A stretch of 63,495 nt of DNA, from the IMG/VR virus record IMGVR_UViG_3300049203_000046, positions 1 to 63,495 of that record; one strand, given 5' to 3'. Under the pieces are notes generated by a model. It saw only the letters and a list, made by a program, of their open reading frames with translations, ran no database searches and was not told the origin of the DNA. The DNA comes from a virus. Shown here one piece after another: positions 24,901-34,416 of the stretch; the first letter of the stretch is position 1; each line of letters opens with the position of its first letter. The translations under genes and the position numbers were made by a program.

Positions 24901-27900
24901 GCATCGATCTTCTTGCCGACAGCTTCAGGGATCTCGCCCTCTTCGACGGCATCGACGACGCTGTCGCGCAGCTGCTTCACCATCTTGGGATTGTCGATCA
25001 CGGTCGCGAGCTTGAAGGGCGTCTTCGCCTTCATGGCCACGATGGAGAAGGTCGGCACCGAGACGCCGAGTTCAGCCAAGACATTGAGGTGATCGTCGAG
25101 CGAGCGCAGCAGGCCCTCGCGCTTGTCAGCCGGCGCGGCCATGATCGCGTCACGGACCTTGTCGGCCTTGTGCGCGGTGAGGACGGCGAGTGCCTTGCGC
25201 TCTTGTCCGCCGAATGCCGAGGCCGGCATGTTGGCGATGGAGGTGCGCTTGCGCGGCTTGCCGGACTTGGTTTTCTCGAAGCCGGCCACCGGCAGATCGA
25301 GGTAGGACGTGAAGCCATCGAACGGCGAACGGACCAGATCGAAATCGACCGGGATGCTGTCGTCGTCGAGGAACTGAGACCCGCGCACGATGCCGATCTC
25401 GTTGAAGCCTGCCCTGGCCAGGATCGATGGGTCGACGCCTACCTTGTCGATAGACAGATCGCCGAACTTCACCAGCTGGCCAGTCGTCAGCTCGCTGAGG
25501 CCGAGGTTGTCGGCCACGCGCTCGGTCGACAGCATGTCGCCGAAATAGGTCGCGCGATGCAGGGCGTTGCGCACGCTGCCGTTCTCGATCAGGCCGTTCA
25601 GCAGGTAGCCAAAGCGGTCGAAGAGTTCGGAGGCGATGCGGCGCTCGCCGGGCTCGATGCGGCGGTCGATCATGCCGAGCGTGCTCTGCATGAGTTCGAC
25701 TGCGTCAGCCACGCTGTAGTCGAGAGCATCAAGCTCAGCCTTGAGGGCCGGGCTGGTATCGTAGATCAGGGCCACAGTGCGGTCGACGAGGCGGTCCATG
25801 TCGCCGCCGGCAGTGTAGGCTTCAGCCAAACCCTTCACGCGGCCACGCAGCGCGCGCCATTCCTCGGAGTCCGGGGTGAGCGTGATCGCCTTGTCGTTGA
25901 CGCCGTTGTGCTCCATGCGCAGCGCCCGATAGGCGAGCGTGCGCGCGGCATACTTCACCCGGCGGGAGCGGTGCTCGATGTTCTGAAGCAGAGCCGTGAC
26001 GATGGGCGTGGCAGATGGAGGGACGCCGATGTCGGCGCTCTCGATAGATCCGCGGTTCTCAAGGATCTCGGCGCGGATGGCGTTGTTGACCGACTTCGAG
26101 CGCGGCGTCATCTGCACCTTGGTCGTAGCGGCCACAGCGGCAACGTCGCCATCGGTGGTGTCGTCGCCGTTCAGGATCTTCTCGCGCATCGACTTGACGC
26201 CTTCGAGGGCGTCGTCGATGTCGGTCGCCTTGATGCCCTCGGGGACGTGGGCCACGGCCAGCTCGCGACGGACAACCTCATCGGAGGCGTCTTCGGCCAG
26301 CTCGGTGTTGCTGGTTACGCGACGCAGCAGATCATCGGTGGCCAGCTCCTTGGAGGAAGCGGCCGCAGGGTTGGCCTCAATCGTTTGGCCAAGAGCTGCG
26401 ATACGCTCGTTGGCGCGGCGACGGGCTTCGTCGATGCGTGCGCGCTTCAGTGCGGCGCGGGCATTCTGAGCGGCGGCGACGCGACGCTTGCGCAGCTCCT
26501 CGACCTGCCGGCCATTGGAGCCGCCCTTGTAGCGGGTGAAGGCGTCGATCTCGTTGCCCTTGACCTGAAGGATCTGGCCGTTGAGGTCGCGGAAGGTGAC
26601 GACCTGGTCGGCACTGACATCCTCGACGGTCCACTGGTTGCCGCGAGTGTCGGAACGCTTGAAGACGTCGCCGATAGAGATGGCATTGAAGCGGCCAACG
26701 GAATACTGCCGGACCTCCTTGGGCAGGACGTCGCCATCATCGAGCTTGCCCTGCGGGATGATGCCGCTCTGCTCGTAAGCGGTGTTGAGCGCCTCGCGCA
26801 TGTCGGTGAGCATGCGTAGGAAGCCGGCCTTCTCCTTGCCGTCCTCGCCACGGAAGACGGAGAGCAGAGCCTTGGCTGCCTTGCTGTCGTCGTCGGTCGA
26901 GAGGCCAGCCTCAATGGCTTCGACGCCGGAGACGACGTCAGGCATATCGCCGAGGTTGACCAGATCGTTCTCGTCCATTGCCTGCACCTGACCGCGACGG
27001 GCCAGCGAGAGCATGCGCCGCATCTTCTTGGAGCGCGGCACGATGTCGAGGTAGCGATTGAACGGGCCGAAGGGCTCGTCGGATTGAGAGTAGAGGGGCT
27101 CGACCTGCGTCTTCTTGGAGCGCGCGACGTTGGCCAAGAGGCGGCGCTTCTCTTCGAGCGAGGTCGTCGAACCAATGAGCAGACGCATCGACGAGCGGTA
27201 GGCTTCAACGGCCGCCGCTGGATCGAGCGAGTCTTCTGCCTTCTGCCAAAGCTCCATGGCATCGTCGACCGCAGCAGAGACCTGCTTCAGCTTCTGGATG
27301 AACGGAGCGCGGGACTGGTCGCCCATGGCCAGCAGCTCGTCCATCGGGAGCGACATGTAGTTCGGGCGCGCAGCAATCGACGGATCGCTCGTGATCGGCT
27401 GCATCTCGGACGCTGACGGCGAGAGATCGGGGATGCTCTCCTCTGGCGTCAGATGGCCAGCCTGTAGCGCGTCGATGTTCTCTGCCACCTCGTCGGCCTG
27501 CCGATCCGGCATGACCTTGAGGAAGAGCTTTTCGAGGTCGCGGTCGACCATGTATTTGCGGCCCACGACCGTGTCGTAGATACCCTTGATGATGCGAGCG
27601 AAGCGCTGCCACATCTTCGGGTTCGACGCGCTATCGAGGCGAGCGGTAGCCCAGCGGGCGAAGCTCTCGGCGAAGAACTCAGCCGGGTTCGAGAAGTATT
27701 TGGTGAGATGGTCAGCGAGCTGCGCCTGGCTCGGGTCGATCTTGCCGGCCGGCGCGATGCCGAGCGACTTGCGAACCGATGCTTCGCTCGTGAGGTTGTT
27801 GGCCGCCCACTCCCAGAACTCGGCGCGGTCGCGGGCACTGAGCAGGTTCATGTGCGCCCAATGGCCAATCTCGTGGAAGAAGCTGAAGCTCTGCGGGACG

Positions 27901-30900
27901 GTGGCCTTCGACTTCTTGTTGACCAGAATGGTGCTGGTCTTCAGGTCGAGCGCCATATCGGGGATCGCTTCGGAGACCGCGATCTTCGGAGCCATGCCAT
28001 CGGCCAGGCGACCGAGCAGGTCGACCATGGGAGCCATCACGTCGTGCGGCACCTTGGCGAAGATGGTCTTCACGCTCTTGATGGCGGCGTCACGAAGCGG
28101 CTCGGCCCGGCGGAAGCCGTTCGGAGCGATGATGTCTTCGACGTCGGCGATGGCCTTCAGCAGGCTGACCGACTGCGCCGTTACGCCAGGGAGAGGCGTG
28201 CGGTGCACGAGATCGGAGAGAGCGATGACGTCCTTGCCGGTGAAGTTCTCGCGCAGCGTCATGAGGCCAAGCAGCGGATCGACGCCCGGCGCGGACGCCA
28301 TGGCCATGATCGCATCGTTTACGCGGTTGGCTGCCTCCTGAAGCTTCGGCACCAGAGACGGGGTGAAGCCTTCGGCGCTGAGTTCCTCGACCTTCGGCGG
28401 CTTGACCGTCACACGGCGCGCATTCTCGAACTTCTCGGCAAAGCCCGTGCGAGCACGCTCAAGCCCGACCTTGTTCTTCGGCGTGGACTTGTCGTGGTAT
28501 TCGACCGTCCAGTCGTCGGGGCTCGACTTGCCATAGATGTTCTTGGCTGTCTGGCCGGCTTCGATCTGCTTGTCGGTGGGGACGCGGACGTCGCCGGTCT
28601 TCTTGTTGATGAAGAAGGCGCGAAGGCCATCCTTCTCAAGCGCCGGCAGACCGGAGGTGCTGACGGGCAGTTCGGGCAGGATCGTCTTGGCTCCTGCGAT
28701 TTCGGCGAGCGACTGGAGGAAATCGATGTAGCCCATCGACTCCGCGTTCGTCGGCGCAGAGCGGCCAACCTTGATCGCATTGTCGACGCTGGCGGCGCGA
28801 GCCGGCGCGCGTTCCTTGCGGTTCGACATCGAGGCCCGCATGCTCGACATGACGTCGACCATGACGGACGGCATCTGGTCTCCGCTGAACGGCAGGTTCG
28901 CGTCCTTGGCCGCGTTGCGCCAATCGGAGAAGATCTTGCCGGAGCGGCCAGAGACGTAGACTACGTCGCCCTTGGTCGGCTTGTTCTTGGAGTCGCGGAC
29001 GCGCTCGAAGCCGTTGGCCACGAATGGCATGACGGATGAGCGAACAAAGGCGCGGCCCTCCTTCTTGGCCGTCTCGCGGATCTCGTTCCAGTTCCGCTGG
29101 AGATCGTCGGACCCGTCGCTGAGCTGGGCAAGATCCTTCTTCGAGAGCGAGCGCTCGGACATCAGCTCTTCCGGCGTCAGCTTGCGGCCAAGCTTCAGCT
29201 CGATCTGCGCGAGCTTCTCGTTCAGCTCGTAGGAGCGCGAGGCGAGCTGTCGCGCCTTATCGAACTTGAAGGTGGCCGCGTTCGGCGCAGCGCCTTGGAT
29301 CGAATAGGTCGAGCCGTCGTCGGCTGCCTTGTCCACAAACTCCTGGCCGGGACGAAGCATGGCCTGAAGCTTGATGATCGGGTTGCCCTCGGCGTCGAGC
29401 GGGATCGGCGACGCCTTCTGCATGCGAGGATCGAGAGAGGCCACGTCCTTCTTGGACTGCGCGGTGCGAGCGCGATAGACCTCGTAGCCGGCGGCACGGT
29501 GAGCGGCTTCTTCGCTGAAGCCCTGCTTCGTGAACTCGTCGACAAAGTCGAAATACTGCGCGCGCTCTGCCTTGTCGCGCGGCTTCATCTCGCCTGTGGC
29601 CTGAACCTCCGGCTTATTCTCGACTGACTTGATAGTCTTAACGTCGCCGCTGACCTTGATGCCGGGCCGATCCGTGCTCGGAGCCTTGAACGACTTGCCG
29701 TCACCGAGCTGCGAACGATACACGTCCATGAGAGCGGCAACGTCGGCGTCTGAATATGCGCCCTTGAGGACGTCGCGGTTGTAGCTCGCGATCATGTTGC
29801 GGACCACTTCCGGGTCGGCGAGCGCCGCCTGGATGCTATCCTTTGGCACCTTCATCTCGGCCATCTTGGTCTGAGCATCGCTCAGGACTTCGATGAGCTG
29901 ATTGACCGAATTGACGAAGGTGTCGGACGCGCCATTGTTGGTGACATGGGCGTCGATGTCGGACTGGATGATGAGGCCATCCGGGCGGGACGCCTTCACC
30001 TCGGCAAGGTCAACGCCGAGCTTGGCCGCGCGCTCCTTCGCGCCACGGGATGCCTTCACTGGCGTCGCCGCGATATCGGCTGTCGAAGCCGTGACGGGCA
30101 TCGGCTTGGCCACTGGCGTCTCTTCAGCAGCGACGCCAGGCTTCTCGGTCTTTACCTTCGATGCGTCGAGCTTGACGCCGGACGGCTTGGTGACTTGTTC
30201 GGTGACTTGTTCAGTAGCGGCCGCTTCGGTCTCAGCCTTGGCAGCAGCCTCCTTGGCCATGGCTTTCGCCTCGGCCTCCATGGCGGCCTGCTCTTCGAGG
30301 ATACGGTCTGCATCGGCAGAGCTGACCTGATCGTCGGTGAGGCGAGCCTGGTTCTTGGTCGCTGCGTCGGTGCGCGCTGCGAGCTGGCCGGTGTCCTTGG
30401 CGACAACGCCCTCTGCGGCAGCCATTGTGCTGGCGTCGTTGGCGACGATCTTGGCGCGCTGCTTGAGCGCGGCGCGGCGCGCAGCTTCATCGAGGGAGCC
30501 ATCTTCCTGAGCGAAGCGTCGACCTTCTTCGAGCAGCTGCTTGTTGGCCACGCGCTCCTGAATGAACGCGGAGATGTCCTCGGGGACATTGCTGGCCATC
30601 ACCTCCTCGAACCGGGCACGGTCCTCGGCGAGCTGGCGCACCATCTCCATGCCCTGCGCGCGCTTGGCCTGATCAGGGTCGATGAGAAGTTCTTCGACGA
30701 TCTTCTGCCGGCGCTCCAGAGAGGCCGGGAACTGGCGCGCCGCTTCGAGAGTGGCGATCTGGTCGAGGGTCTCGTTGATCTGGTCGTCGAGTTCGCCAAC
30801 GCCATCGACGCCGATCTCATTGTCGGCGCGCAGGTTGGTGAGCTTCTGGCGGAGTTCGGAGAGGTTGTCGTTGAGCGGCCCAAGGTGAGACGCGATGCGG

Positions 30901-31877
30901 ATCTCTCGCTTCTGGTCCTCAGCCTGCTTGGCTGCCTGGATCGGGTCGACCGGCGGGTTGAGCGCGTCTTGCTCAGCCTGCTTCATCGCCTCGATGCCCT
31001 GGCGATAGATGTCGGGCTCCATCTGCTGGAGACGCTGGAGACCTCCCTCCTCATCAAGGAGCGAACTGATCTCGGCCTCCGAGTAACCCTTGGCCTTCAG
31101 GCCCTCGACAACGCGCTGGCCACGGAAGCCGCCGATAGCGCCGCCGATGGTGCCGAAGATGCCGCCGAGGCCGGCAGAGAGCGCCGCGCTCGACGCTGCG
31201 CTTTCGAGCACACGGGTCGCGGATGTCTCATCTGATAGGCCAAGCTCTTGCTCGACGCTCTGTTGGCCAATATCGGAGATGGCTCCTGTGATCGCGCCTT
31301 CGGCAGCGCCAACCTTTGCGGCCTGCACGAGACCGCGACGAGCGCCGGCCGTGATGCCTGCGCGAGCGCCGGCCACGAATGGAGACGCCATACCGCCGGA
31401 GACAGCCTCGACGCCGCCGAGCACCCAATTGACCGGGTCGGTGACGATAGCGCCGGCAATGGACGGGAGGGCCTCGGAGACGGAACGGCCATCCTTATTG
31501 AAGATGGTCGGTGCGTTCTGCATCGCGATGTGGAGGCGGCTGGCGCGCAGCATGGCCTCGTCGGTCTTGGAGTTCCGAGCCAGATCCGACTGAGAGCCGT
31601 AGGTCAGGAAGAATGAGCCAAGCGTGTTGAGGTCACGATAGTTCGAGCTATCGTGCAGCATCGCATCGAGTTCTTCGTCGGTCTTGTCGTTGATGCCGCG
31701 CTCAGCGAAGAAGCCGCGCAGGTCGTTCAGATACTGAGCGTCGCGTAGGCGGTTCTTGTAATCGAAGCTTTCGTATTGGCCTTTGGCCATGACCCCCGTG
31801 TTTGCAGGGCGGTCGAGAGGCTGGCCAGGCTGCCAGCTCAGCAGGTAGTCGAGATCGTCGGCCAACGGAAGCTCCAT
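21921..31877 (-). CDS. giant 3318-residue virion/ejection protein with metallopeptidase motif
   Basis: A 3318-residue protein taking 16% of the genome. The N-terminus has Gly/Ala-rich amphipathic helices (VAGARAGITAGARRGLVQAA), followed by long coiled coils. An HExxH site, HEIGH at 1335-1339, has a downstream AEFFAESFARW at 1399-1409 that could give the third zinc ligand. C-terminal parts (about 2700-3200) contain further amphipathic helices. Such giant proteins in short-tailed phages are packed in the capsid and ejected with DNA, and resemble polyvalent injected proteins. It is the last late gene, and its stop overlaps the exonuclease stop. Ejection and protease activity are inferred. Confidence 0.75.
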   Translation of the reverse strand: MELPLADDLDYLLSWQPGQPLDRPANTGVMAKGQYESFDYKNRLRDAQYLNDLRGFFAERGINDKTDEELDAMLHDSSNYRDLNTLGSFFLTYGSQSDLARNSKTDEAMLRASRLHIAMQNAPTIFNKDGRSVSEALPSIAGAIVTDPVNWVLGGVEAVSGGMASPFVAGARAGITAGARRGLVQAAKVGAAEGAITGAISDIGQQSVEQELGLSDETSATRVLESAASSAALSAGLGGIFGTIGGAIGGFRGQRVVEGLKAKGYSEAEISSLLDEEGGLQRLQQMEPDIYRQGIEAMKQAEQDALNPPVDPIQAAKQAEDQKREIRIASHLGPLNDNLSELRQKLTNLRADNEIGVDGVGELDDQINETLDQIATLEAARQFPASLERRQKIVEELLIDPDQAKRAQGMEMVRQLAEDRARFEEVMASNVPEDISAFIQERVANKQLLEEGRRFAQEDGSLDEAARRAALKQRAKIVANDASTMAAAEGVVAKDTGQLAARTDAATKNQARLTDDQVSSADADRILEEQAAMEAEAKAMAKEAAAKAETEAAATEQVTEQVTKPSGVKLDASKVKTEKPGVAAEETPVAKPMPVTASTADIAATPVKASRGAKERAAKLGVDLAEVKASRPDGLIIQSDIDAHVTNNGASDTFVNSVNQLIEVLSDAQTKMAEMKVPKDSIQAALADPEVVRNMIASYNRDVLKGAYSDADVAALMDVYRSQLGDGKSFKAPSTDRPGIKVSGDVKTIKSVENKPEVQATGEMKPRDKAERAQYFDFVDEFTKQGFSEEAAHRAAGYEVYRARTAQSKKDVASLDPRMQKASPIPLDAEGNPIIKLQAMLRPGQEFVDKAADDGSTYSIQGAAPNAATFKFDKARQLASRSYELNEKLAQIELKLGRKLTPEELMSERSLSKKDLAQLSDGSDDLQRNWNEIRETAKKEGRAFVRSSVMPFVANGFERVRDSKNKPTKGDVVYVSGRSGKIFSDWRNAAKDANLPFSGDQMPSVMVDVMSSMRASMSNRKERAPARAASVDNAIKVGRSAPTNAESMGYIDFLQSLAEIAGAKTILPELPVSTSGLPALEKDGLRAFFINKKTGDVRVPTDKQIEAGQTAKNIYGKSSPDDWTVEYHDKSTPKNKVGLERARTGFAEKFENARRVTVKPPKVEELSAEGFTPSLVPKLQEAANRVNDAIMAMASAPGVDPLLGLMTLRENFTGKDVIALSDLVHRTPLPGVTAQSVSLLKAIADVEDIIAPNGFRRAEPLRDAAIKSVKTIFAKVPHDVMAPMVDLLGRLADGMAPKIAVSEAIPDMALDLKTSTILVNKKSKATVPQSFSFFHEIGHWAHMNLLSARDRAEFWEWAANNLTSEASVRKSLGIAPAGKIDPSQAQLADHLTKYFSNPAEFFAESFARWATARLDSASNPKMWQRFARIIKGIYDTVVGRKYMVDRDLEKLFLKVMPDRQADEVAENIDALQAGHLTPEESIPDLSPSASEMQPITSDPSIAARPNYMSLPMDELLAMGDQSRAPFIQKLKQVSAAVDDAMELWQKAEDSLDPAAAVEAYRSSMRLLIGSTTSLEEKRRLLANVARSKKTQVEPLYSQSDEPFGPFNRYLDIVPRSKKMRRMLSLARRGQVQAMDENDLVNLGDMPDVVSGVEAIEAGLSTDDDSKAAKALLSVFRGEDGKEKAGFLRMLTDMREALNTAYEQSGIIPQGKLDDGDVLPKEVRQYSVGRFNAISIGDVFKRSDTRGNQWTVEDVSADQVVTFRDLNGQILQVKGNEIDAFTRYKGGSNGRQVEELRKRRVAAAQNARAALKRARIDEARRRANERIAALGQTIEANPAAASSKELATDDLLRRVTSNTELAEDASDEVVRRELAVAHVPEGIKATDIDDALEGVKSMREKILNGDDTTDGDVAAVAATTKVQMTPRSKSVNNAIRAEILENRGSIESADIGVPPSATPIVTALLQNIEHRSRRVKYAARTLAYRALRMEHNGVNDKAITLTPDSEEWRALRGRVKGLAEAYTAGGDMDRLVDRTVALIYDTSPALKAELDALDYSVADAVELMQSTLGMIDRRIEPGERRIASELFDRFGYLLNGLIENGSVRNALHRATYFGDMLSTERVADNLGLSELTTGQLVKFGDLSIDKVGVDPSILARAGFNEIGIVRGSQFLDDDSIPVDFDLVRSPFDGFTSYLDLPVAGFEKTKSGKPRKRTSIANMPASAFGGQERKALAVLTAHKADKVRDAIMAAPADKREGLLRSLDDHLNVLAELGVSVPTFSIVAMKAKTPFKLATVIDNPKMVKQLRDSVVDAVEEGEIPEAVGKKIDAVLSSFKLGQSNEQLVGELDKVLTGDFSSADFIQTLGHDSMLDKYGRVSKVFDRSQIAPVRDFMDQLFYAPRMQFDDTLESPVGRAMNLSLLAPEPTLKNFTPPPGFVMANKADEHGLKHWLLNFSRNRVPRRSDALTPLRMKHRFLGMNSERMRSAGMVTLGNWFEDHFPWVQQEFARRILGTKSAPGPLRAIRTLPDAPSAVKRWLASSTGRNIVPESHTRLLNALWEPTNPRHEAKLTGEERAALKSIRDSLSKAFFDLRDAGVMMGSRGKNYFPQIWSQTAIRKEPDKAIDAFAKYFEIEAIRMGRPVEQSTLRDQATKVVAKLAEVDDQSMWDPDAHSLTTGAAENLDYARKISLDQYPEALKYLKPFLEQDLESYLVRYFDQVAHRLSLAKKFGFRNHAFGDYMGVVTRGRDGIAHLLSSRRTQEHSTFAVTPEDGPVDVSFVETYPMPFEDRPHMAVAAADEVIEIYNKLGRQQARKYLMDLAIPDPTRKDGPSAVYERRVDAIVDALSDFGGDAQNITSQDGRFLVNSMKVAARRPLISDTTYMVKAAKNLRAFNALTLLSYTTIASLGDALLPVVRSGRIRTSFRAWGKYMSDPDYRDAMKNVGASIESLLHNRMTHMTGTPANRLTSAFFNATGLTPWTDEMRAVGTAVGLEAFKVAQKKALNAFNPSLPIQQQSTPFRQNYRFLKRYGLESFATNRKTIDAPEAVETDQVRVALMKFVDDAVFSPNPDDVPLWAQTPWGAVMFQLKTFPTMMGRMAREVLYDDIRLAINDRLGRPFDVSDIRGTGNTKRALYLLSLMPLVGYGTNALMDVVRGRGGDGQDREKQERTLSKYMRSFPGYDKNYQQRFGSLEQIVDRETLDAFAGQYIAGFFSASGLGIIAGMFTDAATQAENGAFGTERMISTVFGPSAGTGISAWHVMQGALDGNERSTYPERTAMREALRRIPVLGGQNPIVESIIDEAIPKSQRRSNATAKNAPKLYSED

Positions 31878-31926
31878 CGTTTGCCAAGGCTATGATGCGC
31901 GACCATGCCTTGGCAGCCGATGGAGA

Positions 31927-31938
31927 TCGTCCGGTTAT
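31927..31938 (-). promoter_or_regulatory. late intergenic motif ATAACCGGACGA, copy 1
   Basis: On the minus strand the sequence ATAACCGGACGA precedes the giant gene start by 50 bases and overlaps the stop of the 825-residue gene. Identical or one-to-two-base variants occur at 43504, 46111 and 52526. Confidence 0.55.
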
Positions 31939-34412
31939 TGCTGGAACTGCTGGCGCAGATCGTTGTAGTCGATGCCGCCTTCCGGCGAGAGCGGCTCGTT
32001 CTCGTCGAGCGGGTGATCGTTCGTTGTCAGGTTCTTGATCAGCTTACCGACCGGCGACTTGCTGAACCGCTTGCCGACGTCTTCCATATGCTCTTCGGTG
32101 CTGCTCTGCTGGAGGCGCGGGCTCTGGCCAATCAGCTGGTCTTCCGGGCGCACACCGAGGTTCACGGTGATGTTGGTGCCGTTCTTCTGGACGGCCTCGA
32201 TGCGCGCGAGCGTAGCCTTCAGACGATCCGTCAGCTCGGTGCGGACCTTGGCCAGGTCTTCGCTCGTGATCTCGCCATCGGTCGACCAGTATTGCGACTT
32301 GGCGGCAGCGCCTTGGATCTGCTGGATCGTGGCTCCGGTGAGCTGCTTGGCGGCCAGCAAGAGATCGTTGATCTCATTGTTGAACGCCTGCGTCGCGGCC
32401 AGCGTGTCGGAGTTGTTGAACGACGCGGTCGGATGACGGGTCTGCTCGCGGCGGTACTGGCCCATGAAGGAGGTGAGCTTGGCATAGCTCTCCTGGATTT
32501 TCTGGTCGATCTGGTCGAGCTTGGCGATTGTCTGCCTTGGCGCGTCGGAGATGATCGGTTTCTTGCTGCCACGACGGTCGCCATAGGGGAAGCCAAGGCG
32601 AACTGCGCGCTCGGCCTCGGCCTGCGAAGAGACTTCGAGCTTGCCGCCGGTCTGGCGCATGATCTCGTTGTACATCTCGATGGGGTTGTTGTTGTGCTCT
32701 TCCGCAAAGTCGCGGGTCATGAACGGAGCGAGCACGGCCACGCCATCGGCGGTGAGCACGCGCGAGCTGTCCGGTCCATAGAGGACGGACTGCACGAGGA
32801 CGTTGAGCGCCGCTGCGCTCGGGTCTTCGACGCCCTCCGTGTCGCTGCGGACGTTGGCTGCGACGAGCGCGGCGAGCGCCTTCTTGTTGTTCTCGGTCGC
32901 CTCGCCAGACACCTTCTTGACCTGCTCCTTGAGCTGGGCGGACTGCTGGACGAGCTGAGCGGAGCGGACGCTGTCGACGCGCTGCGCCAGGCGGTCGATT
33001 GCCGTCTTGACGTCGGCCGGAGCTGGGTCGCGGCCAAGGCGGGAGCGCATCTCATCGGTGACGCGAGCCGTGATGTCGTTGGCTTTGATGTCGCCGTTCA
33101 CGACTTGGCCAACGAAGAGTTCATCCTTGAGCAGCGAGTCCACGGTCTGGAACGTGGCCGACGTGTCCTCCTTGCGGTTGGTCTCGCGGCGGCGCGTCGC
33201 CCACTGCTGGACGCTGCGTTCGTAGGCGTCCTTAGCCTGGGCCTGAAGCTCGGGATCGGCAAAGGTCGGCACCGACGGAAGCGCCGAGATCGGTGCGGTC
33301 GGATCTGCCAGGACTTGGCTGATGTCGCGCTTGTAGTCGCTGAGCTGCGCACGGTCGGCGGCAAGCTTCTTTTCGCGCAGGGCTTCCTTCGCTTTCGATA
33401 GCGTCGAGTTGGCCACGAAATTGATATAGTTGTCGTCGGGCTCCATGCCCCGAGTGCGCGCCGATTGACGCAGGAAGTCCTTGAAGGCCGCGACCTTATT
33501 GGGATCTTCGGCCATGGACTGTAGGTACATGGGGTCGTTGGCGTAGAGCGAGGCAGCCTCGGTCACGGCAGAGCGGGACTTCTCGGTCGCCGCATCTTTC
33601 TGAAGCTTCTTGCGCGCCTCGTAGTACGGCTTCACACGGCGCTCCGCCTCGGCCAGATCCTGGCCTTCGAGGGACGGCAGCGAGTATTCTCCAGTGGCGT
33701 CGATCTGCTTCTGCGCATCGGAGACGGCACTATCGAGCAGCTCGCGACGCTTCGTCTCGCGGCGCTCCTTGTCCTTCTCGCGTGCACCCTTCAGCATCTC
33801 GGTCATGATGTTGAGGCGCGGACCCTTCACGGTCGGGTCGAGGCCCGGCACGAGCGTGGCCAGCTCCTGATCGGTGAGGTTCGGGTTCGCTTCGATGAGC
33901 TTCTCGACCATCGGCAGGTTCTTCTGGAACAGCTCGTCGCGCTGCCGCTGGCGGATCGACTGGAAGCCGGACGGGTACTGACGTTTCACCTGATCGAGGA
34001 TGCCGGCGGTGTTCTGGTCCTTGGGGTCGTAGCCAAGGGCGGTCGCGATCTGCTCGGTCAGCTTGTTGTCGTCGTCGGTGTCGAGCGCGTAGGTATTGGC
34101 CAAGGCGTCAAGCTGGCCAGAGAGCTGGGCCTGAGCCTGAAGCAGCTGCATGTTGGACATCATGCGCTTCTGCATGTACTCGGCTTGACGGTCCTGAGCC
34201 AAGCGCTCCATGATCTGATCGGTCGGCAGGCCACCACGAAGGTAGCTGTTGCCCTCCGAGACCTCGAAGGCGTAGCGGCGATAGTCCTCGGCCGAGGCGT
34301 TCGGATACATCTCCATGAACTGCATGAACGCTTGACGCGCCTCAGCACGGCGGGCGCGCCAGCGCTCCTCCGCCTGTACCGCGCCAGTGTACATATCAGC
34401 TGGACCACCCAT
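31935..34412 (-). CDS. large coiled-coil internal virion protein
   Basis: An 825-residue protein, almost wholly helical, rich in Ala, Gln, Glu, Lys and Arg (e.g. MQKRMMSNMQLLQAQAQLSG). I see no membrane segment or catalytic motif. Its size, coiled-coil nature and place between the tail and giant ejection genes fit an inner-core or DNA-ejection protein of a short-tailed phage. No direct family match is claimed. Confidence 0.65.
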   Translation of the reverse strand: MGGPADMYTGAVQAEERWRARRAEARQAFMQFMEMYPNASAEDYRRYAFEVSEGNSYLRGGLPTDQIMERLAQDRQAEYMQKRMMSNMQLLQAQAQLSGQLDALANTYALDTDDDNKLTEQIATALGYDPKDQNTAGILDQVKRQYPSGFQSIRQRQRDELFQKNLPMVEKLIEANPNLTDQELATLVPGLDPTVKGPRLNIMTEMLKGAREKDKERRETKRRELLDSAVSDAQKQIDATGEYSLPSLEGQDLAEAERRVKPYYEARKKLQKDAATEKSRSAVTEAASLYANDPMYLQSMAEDPNKVAAFKDFLRQSARTRGMEPDDNYINFVANSTLSKAKEALREKKLAADRAQLSDYKRDISQVLADPTAPISALPSVPTFADPELQAQAKDAYERSVQQWATRRRETNRKEDTSATFQTVDSLLKDELFVGQVVNGDIKANDITARVTDEMRSRLGRDPAPADVKTAIDRLAQRVDSVRSAQLVQQSAQLKEQVKKVSGEATENNKKALAALVAANVRSDTEGVEDPSAAALNVLVQSVLYGPDSSRVLTADGVAVLAPFMTRDFAEEHNNNPIEMYNEIMRQTGGKLEVSSQAEAERAVRLGFPYGDRRGSKKPIISDAPRQTIAKLDQIDQKIQESYAKLTSFMGQYRREQTRHPTASFNNSDTLAATQAFNNEINDLLLAAKQLTGATIQQIQGAAAKSQYWSTDGEITSEDLAKVRTELTDRLKATLARIEAVQKNGTNITVNLGVRPEDQLIGQSPRLQQSSTEEHMEDVGKRFSKSPVGKLIKNLTTNDHPLDENEPLSPEGGIDYNDLRQQFQQ

Positions 34413-34416
34413 GTCT

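Noticed and set aside
24195-26819. 874-codon rightward frame opposite the giant late gene
   Set aside because: Antisense shadow with Val/Arg/Gly/His-rich composition and no leader; the leftward frame is continuous for 3318 codons.
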